The notes under the pieces were generated by a model, which saw nothing but the letters and a program-made list of their open reading frames with translations, made no database searches and had not been told where the DNA came from. Positions 58,001 to 64,000 of a DNA stretch of 64,000 bases are shown piece after piece. This DNA is from Pelagimonas sp. (GTDB lineage Bacteria > Pseudomonadota > Alphaproteobacteria > Rhodobacterales > Rhodobacteraceae): NCBI GenBank assembly GCA_025210345.1, contig JAOARX010000023.1:62001-126000 (forward strand), written 5' to 3'. The translations under genes were made by a program, and so were the position numbers. Each line of letters begins with the position of its first letter. Position 1 is the first letter of the stretch.

Positions 58001-58749
58001 AGCTCGCCCCTTGGTTGGGCCAGGGCCCCGGTCTGGGGCTCAGTCTGGGTGCAGGCAAGAAACCAGTCTTTCAGACTGTTTGCCCCCCGTAGCACCTCGG
58101 CGCGGCCCTGGTGCAAGACCCGTCCCCGGTGCAGCAAGACGATGTCGTCTTGGTCGTAGACCTCATCCGTCAAATGGGTGGCCCAAAGAAGGGTCAGGTG
58201 GTTTTCTATCGCCAAATCATGCAGGTATCGGGTGATGCTCTCACGCGTGGCCGCATCCAGTCCCACGGTTGGCTCGTCCAGAAGGAGCACCTTGGGCTGA
58301 TGCAACAGCGCCCGCGCAATTTCGGTGCGGCGGCGATGACCACCGTTCAGATTGCGGGCTTTTTCGTCAGCGCGCTCACACATGTCCAACTGCGCGAGAA
58401 CCTCGTGGATCCGCTCATGTGCCCTGCGCCCGGTGATGCCGTGCAGGGCGGCAAAATAGCGAAGGTTCTGACGGACGGTCAAATCCAGATCCAAAGTCGT
58501 CTGCTGGAACACCAACCCCATCAGCGCCAGGGCGGCGCGGGGCTCTTGGGCAAGGTCATGTCCCGCAATGCGGATCCGCCCGGCTGGCGCGGACATCAAT
58601 CGCGTGAGCAGGCCAAACAGCGTGGATTTACCCGCTCCGTTTGGCCCCAAAAGCGCGGTCACGCGCCCCGGTGAAACCGTGAAACTAACGCGATCCAGGG
58701 CCCGTTTCGTCCCGTAGAGATAGGTTAGGTTCTCGGTTTCGATGCTCAT
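57997..58749 (-). CDS. ABC exporter ATP-binding protein (PQQ-alcohol system)
   Basis: A protein of 250 residues. Walker A LLGPNGAGKST, Q-loop MGLVFQQTTLDLDL, signature LNGGHRRRTEIARAL and Walker B VLLLDEPTVGLD are complete; the signature has GGH in place of the usual GGQ/GGM. It energises the PedC-like permease encoded directly downstream. Its ATG overlaps the stop of the aspartate-run protein gene (TAATG), so the operon is tightly coupled: binding protein, propeller, acidic protein, ATPase, permease. Confidence 0.92.
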   Translation of the reverse strand: MSIETENLTYLYGTKRALDRVSFTVSPGRVTALLGPNGAGKSTLFGLLTRLMSAPAGRIRIAGHDLAQEPRAALALMGLVFQQTTLDLDLTVRQNLRYFAALHGITGRRAHERIHEVLAQLDMCERADEKARNLNGGHRRRTEIARALLHQPKVLLLDEPTVGLDAATRESITRYLHDLAIENHLTLLWATHLTDEVYDQDDIVLLHRGRVLHQGRAEVLRGANSLKDWFLACTQTEPQTGALAQPRGEL

Positions 58750-59201
58750 TATTTTATCGTGATCTCAAGACGTTGGGTCTCACCGGTGGATCCTGGCACC
58801 TTTAGATAATAGCTGCCGGGTTTGATGGCGACAAACCCGATTTCCATTTCTCCGGCCTCGTCGAACTCGACACTGTCGATCCCCAGCGGGCGGATCTCAA
58901 GCCCTTCGACGACGATCTCATCCACCCAGATGGCGCGGAAAAACTCAGGACCGACCAGCGCCAGTTCCTGGCTGCCGTCGCCCTGGATCTCAAACTCATA
59001 ATAGGTTCCGGATTTCAGCTCCCACGGGGACGAAGTGAGCGGCATGCCAGCGGACAGCTGAATGGGTTCAAGGTCTTGTTTGTTCTTTGCAGACAGCAAA
59101 CCCGCAAGGCCAAAATTGTTGTCGTCGTCATCATCGTCATTGGCCATGGCCCCCATGGGCAAGGCGAGCGCCAACAAAGCGGTCAGGACAAGGTTTTTCA
59201 T
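58749..59201 (-). CDS. periplasmic protein with N-terminal aspartate run, 150 aa
   Basis: Function unknown. The signal peptide ends AMA (residue 20), and the mature N-terminus begins with Asn, six Asp and two Asn. The rest is a small all-beta domain (GTYYEFEIQGDGSQELAL and GFVAIKPGSYYLKV), acidic overall. The position inside the PQQ-alcohol exporter operon, coupled to the ATPase gene, implies a role in that system. The acidic run could bind calcium or lanthanide ions needed by the dehydrogenase; this is speculation from composition. Confidence 0.85.
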   Translation of the reverse strand: MKNLVLTALLALALPMGAMANDDDDDDNNFGLAGLLSAKNKQDLEPIQLSAGMPLTSSPWELKSGTYYEFEIQGDGSQELALVGPEFFRAIWVDEIVVEGLEIRPLGIDSVEFDEAGEMEIGFVAIKPGSYYLKVPGSTGETQRLEITIK

Positions 59202-59237
59202 GTGGTTTCCTTTGTTTTTGGACTTATTCGATGAATA

Positions 59238-60200
59238 TCAGTTGGTTGGCCGATAGGCGGCGCCCCAGGGAAAGCGCCCGACCTTGATGGTTTTCAACGC
59301 TTTGCGCTTGGCCACATCGACAACGGTCACATCGCCCGACACGCCATTGGTGGTAAACAAAAGCGACCGGTCGGCGTTAAAGTCCATATGCCAGACGCGC
59401 CGACCCACAAGAATATAGTCTTCGACCTCATAGGTGTCCGCGTTGACCACGGCGACATGGTTCGACGGCCCCAGCGCGACAAAGGCGTGGGTGTCGGCGT
59501 TGGTCAGCTCAAACCCAACAGGCTGGACGCGGTCGGGGTGGATGTTCGCAATGTCGAAATTGATCTTGGCCAGCTCATCCTGAGTTTCGACATCAAAAAC
59601 CGTGATCGTCCCGCCGATCTCAGAAGAGACCCACAACTCTTTGCCATCTTTGACAAATTCTGCGTGGCGCGGGCGGCTGTCCACCAATGTATTTGCAAAG
59701 AGACCTTGTTTTTCCGTGTCGATCCAATGGGCCATATTGGTCGTTTCCGAGGTGGTAATGGCAATCTTGCCATCGGGGCTGACGGCCATGCCTTCGGGTT
59801 CGATCCCCACGTCAATCTGGGCCACGACCTGGCGGGTCTGCGTGTCAACGACGGTGGTGATCGCGTCGTCTTCGTTGGCGATATAGAGATGGCGGTTGTC
59901 CGGGTGCAGCACGAATTGTTCGGGGTCTTCGCCCGACGGGAGATCATGCAGGATCTTGCCGGTTTTCGGGTCCATGACCTGAACCGCATCGCTGTCAGAG
60001 GCGCAGATATAGACCACGGAATAGTCCTTGGCAAAGGTGATGCCGCGCGGACGTTCCCCGGTGGGATAGGTCTGAACGACCTCCAAGGTCTCAATATCGA
60101 TGACCGAGACAGTGTCGTCTTTTTCATTGGTCACCCAGATTTCATCGGCCATGGCGGTGCTGGCCAGAAGAAACGCGGTGAGGGTTGGGATCAGTTTCAT
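59238..60200 (-). CDS. YVTN beta-propeller protein of the PQQ-alcohol system
   Basis: A protein of 320 residues. A signal peptide (1-18, ending AMA) is followed by about seven propeller repeats such as EIWVTNEKDDTVSVIDIET, HLYIANEDDAITTVVDT and LFTTNGVSGDVTVVDV. It belongs to the beta-propellers regularly found beside PQQ alcohol dehydrogenases (PedB-like). It does not itself bind PQQ by visible motif. It is the second gene of the exporter operon; a hairpin repeat lies between it and the first gene. Confidence 0.92.
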   Translation of the reverse strand: MKLIPTLTAFLLASTAMADEIWVTNEKDDTVSVIDIETLEVVQTYPTGERPRGITFAKDYSVVYICASDSDAVQVMDPKTGKILHDLPSGEDPEQFVLHPDNRHLYIANEDDAITTVVDTQTRQVVAQIDVGIEPEGMAVSPDGKIAITTSETTNMAHWIDTEKQGLFANTLVDSRPRHAEFVKDGKELWVSSEIGGTITVFDVETQDELAKINFDIANIHPDRVQPVGFELTNADTHAFVALGPSNHVAVVNADTYEVEDYILVGRRVWHMDFNADRSLLFTTNGVSGDVTVVDVAKRKALKTIKVGRFPWGAAYRPTN

Positions 60201-60223
60201 AGCGGTGGTCCTTGTCATGCGCG

Positions 60224-60268
60224 CCGGGGCTTTGCCCCGGACCCCAGGATATTTGTAAAGAGATGAAG
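60224..60268 (+). repeat. extragenic hairpin + GGATATTT repeat, copy C
   Basis: CCGGGGC, TTT, GCCCCGG, then ACCCCAGGATATTTGTAAAG and AGATGAAG. It lies inside the exporter operon, between the first and second genes, and matches copies A and B. Confidence 0.7.
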
Positions 60269-60269
60269 C

Positions 60270-61427
60270 CTAGGGCTTGAAGGCGGTGCAGCCGGTTTCT
60301 GGCTGATCTGTGCCGAGTGTGTCCAGTTCCGTGTGCTGGTGTAGAAAGCCCTCCAGCGGGGCCTGGGCGACCAATGCGCCACGATGCACAAGCGGGATGG
60401 GTTGGCGCAGCTGCCCATTCCAGCTGCGATAGGTCATGGGCCTGCCCTTGAACCCTGCGAGTTCAAATTCCTCTGAGAGAAGATAGCTGCGCAGCGTATT
60501 GAGATCGTTGGATTTTGTACGTGTCACCGCTTCGCCGATGCTGCGCAGGGCCGCCCAGGCGGCGTAGTCCACGCGGGCCATGGGGCGGCTGGCGAGATCC
60601 TCGAAGCGGGACTGCAATTGTGCGGCGCCCCATTGTTCGACGACGGGATCCCAGGCCACGGGGCGCAGGCCTTCGGCACCGGCGGTGGGCCGGGGGCGCC
60701 ATGTGTTGAAGGGAACGTAGCGCGCGAAGTCATTGGCGGCGTCCGCCAAAAGCAGCAGGTCATACTCCCCCAGATCCTGGGTGAACAGCGGCACCTCTTG
60801 CGCGGCGTTCCGGCGCATGTCGGCGTCAAAAGCCCAGGTTTTGGTTGCGGTGATCGTTTGGCCAAATTTGCCAGCGGCTTTGGCGTAGGAGACCGCGATT
60901 GCCTCGTCTTGCGCGGAGACACCTTTGATCATGGTCAGCCTTGTCCATTTGCGTCTGAGGGCAAATTGCATCAACGCGTCAGCAAGCATGGCCTGAGATG
61001 GAATGGTATGAAGCAGGTTGTCGCTGCACCCGGCGTTTCGAAGGGCCGTACTGCGGTTGGATACATTGAAGAACAGCGCTTGAGAGGCGCGCACGGCCTG
61101 CGACAACTGCGCGTCGGGAGCGTCGATCAAGATGAGGTCACTGATGGCCTGCGCCTGCGCCAGTCCTTTGGCGAAATCTCCTTCGTACGGTACGGACACC
61201 ACGTCGAGAGACCAGTTTTGCCCCATGAAACGACCGGTGGTCGCATTGTCTTTCAACGCCAGTTCCGCCCCCGCGACGCCCATGTCTTTTGGAGCGGGAT
61301 CCAGATTGGACAGGGTCGGGTTTGGCGCGGGTTCTTGCCTGAGGTATGCAACCTTAACCTCTTGAGAATGCGCGATTTGTGCCATGCTCAGCATGACGGC
61401 AAACGCAGCTGCAATCGTTCGTTTCAT
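60270..61427 (-). CDS. ABC substrate-binding protein of the PQQ-alcohol system
   Basis: A protein of 385 residues. A signal peptide ends near AHSQ (21). The fold is the branched-amino-acid-binding type (LIVBP) with KVAYLRQEPAPNPTLSNL and GVAGAELALKDNATTGRF at the start. It matches the binding proteins confined to PQQ alcohol dehydrogenase clusters. It heads the operon that also encodes the propeller, the acidic protein and the exporter, an odd pairing of a binding protein with an export-type ABC. A promoter region with GTCGTA and AGACC elements lies upstream. Confidence 0.9.
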   Translation of the reverse strand: MKRTIAAAFAVMLSMAQIAHSQEVKVAYLRQEPAPNPTLSNLDPAPKDMGVAGAELALKDNATTGRFMGQNWSLDVVSVPYEGDFAKGLAQAQAISDLILIDAPDAQLSQAVRASQALFFNVSNRSTALRNAGCSDNLLHTIPSQAMLADALMQFALRRKWTRLTMIKGVSAQDEAIAVSYAKAAGKFGQTITATKTWAFDADMRRNAAQEVPLFTQDLGEYDLLLLADAANDFARYVPFNTWRPRPTAGAEGLRPVAWDPVVEQWGAAQLQSRFEDLASRPMARVDYAAWAALRSIGEAVTRTKSNDLNTLRSYLLSEEFELAGFKGRPMTYRSWNGQLRQPIPLVHRGALVAQAPLEGFLHQHTELDTLGTDQPETGCTAFKP

Positions 61428-61474
61428 TGTGTCCTCCCACCATATTCAGCCTAGGGAGGGCACCGGGATCGGCA

Positions 61475-61573
61475 ATACGACTTAGGTCTGACCGGCGCGG
61501 GTCTTCGCGCCACGAAAGTCCAATAGAAGAGGCCGCCCGCCCTGTCGTAGGTCTGGGACAGGACACAAGACCC
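61475..61573. promoter_or_regulatory. divergent promoter region with GTCGTA and AGACC elements
   Basis: ATACGAC (61475-61481) and AGGTCT (61484-61489) face the leftward operon. TGTCGTAG (61543-61550), GGTCT (61550-61554) and ACAAGACCC (61565-61573) precede the rightward PedF gene. The same elements occur at 53723-53743 and 54866-54898. Confidence 0.45.
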
Positions 61574-61601
61574 CAAGGGGTTTTGGTAGGGAGGATTGAG
61601 T

Positions 61602-62291
61602 ATGGAAAACGAATTTTTCATGGCTGTGCGACGTGTGGCTTTGGGGGCAATGCTGATCATGCCTGTGCAGGCGCTTGCACATGGGGATGTGGCGCCCCAG
61701 GCGGTGGACACAACTGGGCTGCCGGCGCTTGACGAAGAGTGGCTGATTGAAAACCCCTACCGCGCCGAAGCCGTTGGCGAAGACACTTGGTCTTTGGCTG
61801 TGGAAATTGGCGCATCGGGGTACAATCAAAACTGCGCGCGCTGTCATGGGCTTGAGGTGATTTCCGGCGGTTTGGCGCCTGATTTGCGGTTCCTGGAAGC
61901 CGAAGAATACGGCGACGAGTGGTATGTTGAACGCTTCCGCGAGGGGTATACCCAAAATGGGATCACCAAGATGCCGGCCTTTGGCGAATTGCTGGGGCAA
62001 GAGGCCGCCTGGGCCATCCGCACCTATATTGAAACACGCCCGGATGACGATTCCATGGCCGAGATTTCGGATGAGTTGAAAGGCATCCGTGATGCGCTGG
62101 CGGCGGGTGGTGCTGATGTCGAAGCCCACAAGGCGCGGTTGGTTGAACTGGCGGCTGCGGTTGAAACCGTATCGGGGGCGCCGGTTGCGGATAGCGCCGC
62201 ATCGCGTGCGGCTGCTTTGCTCGATGGCAGCGCGGACGGCGTGACCCGCGCCACCGAGGCGCTGACCATTGGCCTTTCGGCTGCGAATTAA
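61602..62291 (+). CDS. pedF: cytochrome c-550, PedF-like, with C-terminal extension
   Basis: A protein of 229 residues. GGGAGG lies seven bases before the ATG. A signal peptide ends ALAHG (27). The PedF signature is clear: HGDVAPQAVDTTGLPALDEEW, then ENPYR, GASGYNQNCARCHGLE (haem Cys78, Cys81, His82) and SGGLAPDLRFL. PedF is the electron acceptor of PQQ alcohol dehydrogenases. About 85 extra C-terminal residues, mostly predicted helix and Ala/Glu rich, go beyond the usual length. The next gene starts directly at its stop (TAAATG). Confidence 0.92.
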   Translation: MENEFFMAVRRVALGAMLIMPVQALAHGDVAPQAVDTTGLPALDEEWLIENPYRAEAVGEDTWSLAVEIGASGYNQNCARCHGLEVISGGLAPDLRFLEAEEYGDEWYVERFREGYTQNGITKMPAFGELLGQEAAWAIRTYIETRPDDDSMAEISDELKGIRDALAAGGADVEAHKARLVELAAAVETVSGAPVADSAASRAAALLDGSADGVTRATEALTIGLSAAN

Positions 62292-63200
62292 ATGCGCATC
62301 AGACGCGGGTTTGGGGCGGTTTTGATGTCTTGGGTGATCCTGATGGGGTCGCCCGCGCTGGCTGATGACCCCTGCGCAGACCACATCCCACAGGCAAAAC
62401 CCCAAAACGCCAGTCGTGATATTGTCGGGCAAGAGCTGGACCAGATCATGGAGCAGGGGTTTATGACCTTTGCCGTCTACGAGGATTTTGCCCCGTACTC
62501 ATGGGAGGAAAAGGGCAAGCCCAGGGGCGTGGACGTTGAAATCGCGGGTTTGATTGCCGACTATATCGGGGTCACGCCGCGGTTCCGCTTTGTTGCGGCT
62601 GGGGAAAATCTGGAAGCAGATTTGCGTTTCAACATTTGGAAAGGTCCGCTGATTGGCGGTTCCGTTTCCAATGTCATGATGCGCATCCCCTATGATTCTC
62701 ACTTTAAGTGTCGCGTGGAACAGGCTGTTTTTCCTGGGCAATATCATGAAGAGCGCATCGCAATTGCCTATCGGACCGATGTGTATGAAGAGGATGACAA
62801 ACCTGTCCCAGCCTATTTCCGATTTGATACGGTCGCGGTTGAGAATGACTCGATCTCGGATTTCTACCTGACCAGCTTTGCGGGGGGGCAAACTGCCAAA
62901 GGTGTGCGCCGCTATGCACAAATGGCCCAGGCGATGGCGGCGCTGAATGCTGGTGACACCATGGCCGCCATGGGTCCAAGGGCCCAGCTTGAGTTCCACG
63001 CCGGTCCGGGGATCGCGATCCATGAACCGCCCCTTGCGGGTCTGGCCAAGTCCAATTGGACCTTGGGGACAGCGGTTCATTTCGCCTATCGCCCTTTGGC
63101 CTATACGGTCGGAGATGCGGTTCAAGACGCCCTATCGAGCGGAAAGATAAAAGATATCTTTGAATCCTATGGCCTGAGACACCATGCGCCCAGCTGGTGA
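62292..63200 (+). CDS. MoxJ/XoxJ-type periplasmic binding protein
   Basis: A protein of 302 residues with a signal peptide ending ALAD (25) and the family-3 binding-protein fold: FMTFAVYEDFAPYSWEEKGKPRGVDVEIAGL and later AAMGPRAQLEFHAG. It matches the quinoprotein-associated binding proteins (MoxJ-like), which interact with the dehydrogenase rather than with an ABC importer. Cys27 (DPCADH) and one more Cys (FKCRVEQ) may form a disulfide. It is cotranscribed with pedF with no spacer. Confidence 0.9.
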   Translation: MRIRRGFGAVLMSWVILMGSPALADDPCADHIPQAKPQNASRDIVGQELDQIMEQGFMTFAVYEDFAPYSWEEKGKPRGVDVEIAGLIADYIGVTPRFRFVAAGENLEADLRFNIWKGPLIGGSVSNVMMRIPYDSHFKCRVEQAVFPGQYHEERIAIAYRTDVYEEDDKPVPAYFRFDTVAVENDSISDFYLTSFAGGQTAKGVRRYAQMAQAMAALNAGDTMAAMGPRAQLEFHAGPGIAIHEPPLAGLAKSNWTLGTAVHFAYRPLAYTVGDAVQDALSSGKIKDIFESYGLRHHAPSW

Positions 63201-63206
63201 ACCTAG

Positions 63207-63222
63207 CCATTGGTCTTATATG
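63207..63222 (+). promoter_or_regulatory. variant of the island promoter element before coxG
   Basis: CCATTGGTCTTATA, close to CCATTGGTCGTATA at 54887-54900. It lies about 55 bases before the coxG-like start. It may extend the regulon to the cox genes. Confidence 0.3.
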
Positions 63223-63272
63223 CCCGCCGGCAACTTCGCGCCTAGGCTGGTCAGTAAAGGGGGAGCAACCCA

Positions 63273-63797
63273 ATGCATATGAACGATTCTCGCACCATTT
63301 CTGCGGATCAGAACACGGTTTGGGCCGCGATTTTGGATCCTGAGGTGCTGAAGGCCTGCGTGCCGGGCTGTACCGAGATGGCGGGCAACGCCGATGACGG
63401 GTTTGAGGCGACGGTTGTCCAAAAAGTGGGGCCGGTGAAAGCCACCTTTAAGGGCAAAGTGACCCTTTCCGACATGGAAGCCCCCAACCGTGTCACGCTG
63501 AACGGCGAGGGCAAAGGCGGGGCGGCAGGCTTTGCCAAGGGGGGCGCGACCGTGACCCTGGCCCCGGGCGAGGATGGCGGCACGCTTTTGACCTACGACG
63601 TCGACGCCAAGGTTGGCGGAAAGCTGGCGCAATTGGGCAGCCGCATCATTGATGGGTTTGCCAAGAAGATGGCGGATCAGTTTTTTACCAGTTTTCAGGA
63701 GGCCCTCGAAGGGCCTGCTGAGGAAGAAGAAACCACCGAAGAGGGCACGGATGCCCCCAGGAAAAAAGGGTGGTTCAAGCGCATGGTGTCCAGCTGA
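63273..63797 (+). CDS. CoxG-like SRPBCC carbon monoxide dehydrogenase accessory protein
   Basis: A protein of 174 residues. The SRPBCC lipid-binding-type fold shows the CoxG pattern: VWAAILDPEVLKACVPGCTEM, GPVKATFKGKVTLSD and GGKLAQLGSRIIDGFAKKMADQFF. A charged tail (EEEETTEEGTDAPRKKG) ends with a basic, aromatic WFKRM that may touch the membrane. CoxG helps anchor CO dehydrogenase to the inner membrane. GGGGGAGC precedes the ATG; a second ATG two codons on is possible. coxS follows after 48 bp. Confidence 0.9.
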   Translation: MHMNDSRTISADQNTVWAAILDPEVLKACVPGCTEMAGNADDGFEATVVQKVGPVKATFKGKVTLSDMEAPNRVTLNGEGKGGAAGFAKGGATVTLAPGEDGGTLLTYDVDAKVGGKLAQLGSRIIDGFAKKMADQFFTSFQEALEGPAEEEETTEEGTDAPRKKGWFKRMVSS

Positions 63798-63845
63798 GTT
63801 TTCGGCCTGACAGCAGCCAGAACACGTATCTCAGGGAGGAGAAAC

Positions 63846-64000
63846 ATGGCAGAAGTAACAATGGTGGTGAACGGGAAATCCGTCACCAAATCGGTGAAGG
63901 GCAATACGCTCATGACCGAATTTCTGCGCGATGAATTGGAAATGACCGGCACGCATGTGGGCTGTGACACCAGCCAGTGCGGCGCCTGCGTGGTGCATGT
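63846..64000 (+). CDS. coxS: CO dehydrogenase-family small [2Fe-2S] subunit (3' end beyond window)
   Basis: Only the first 51 residues are in the window. They show the ferredoxin fold of molybdenum hydroxylase small subunits: [12 protein letters not shown] and [16 protein letters not shown], then [11 protein letters not shown] with the first [2Fe-2S] cysteines. [11 protein letters not shown] is the CoxS form. A strong GGGAGGAG ribosome site precedes the ATG. The subunit passes electrons from the Mo site to FAD. Whether it is a true CO dehydrogenase (form I) or a related form II enzyme depends on the large subunit outside the window. Confidence 0.9.
   Translation, partial: MAEVTMVVNGKSVTKSVKGNTLMTEFLRDELEMTGTHVGCDTSQCGACVVH

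Overview
The window is a 64 kb, GC-rich chromosomal stretch from an alphaproteobacterium, most likely a Rhodobacteraceae (Roseobacter-group) member. The evidence is SciP next to CtrA, a DUF1476 F-ATPase zeta inhibitor, an alphaproteobacterial-type LexA box, GluQ, DctB/DctD, and many proteins of Rhodobacterales type. No CRISPR array, insertion sequence, prophage or replication origin was seen.

Left part (1-29 kb): mostly housekeeping genes in short operons. They include a cut-off 2OG dioxygenase, a HesB/TfoX pair, a SatD/DUF3307 pair with palindromes over its start, SufT, a membrane LytTR regulator, a polysaccharide deacetylase and two identical tRNA-Asp genes. A divergent peptidoglycan pair (DUF882/MepK-like and L,D-transpeptidase) follows, then lpxD-ACP-ketosynthase, mnmA, sciP-ctrA, ligA-recG and a LexA-box-preceded 40-codon membrane peptide gene. 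Next come a soluble chemoreceptor, an Fe-S scaffold, hisI, gluQ, trmFO, enoyl-CoA hydratase, a thioesterase, speD-like and rplM-rpsI.

Middle part (30-51 kb): sulfotransferase/TetR, ppk2, metA (acetyl type), a P-loop protein, a FadL-type porin, an EamA exporter, a compact MprF-like protein, and purC with a structured leader. Then purS and purQ with an alcohol dehydrogenase gene between them, dctB-dctD (DctD lacks the GAFTGA loop), gap with three LacI-type operator-like sites, DUF808, an IalB-like protein, a gene-free stretch with two orphan leftward terminators (candidate sRNAs), and a HerA-like ATPase.

Right part (51.8-63.2 kb): a periplasmic PQQ alcohol-oxidation island. It holds a lanthanide-type PQQ alcohol dehydrogenase, two c-type cytochromes (one PedF-like), a MoxJ-type binding protein, a YVTN beta-propeller, and a PedC-type ABC exporter with its dedicated binding protein. 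It also holds a second binding protein plus ATPase without a visible permease, a Sel1 protein, and two unknown periplasmic proteins, one with a six-aspartate run. GTCGTA and AGACC elements recur in its promoter regions, including a perfect palindrome in front of the dehydrogenase gene, which suggests one regulon. The window ends inside a form-II CO-dehydrogenase-like locus (coxG-like, then coxS).

Most interesting leads: the SOS-box membrane peptide, the two orphan-terminator RNAs, the shared promoter motif and acidic protein of the PQQ island, the GAFTGA-less DctD, the switch-like purC leader, and the cyclase-like SatD signature.
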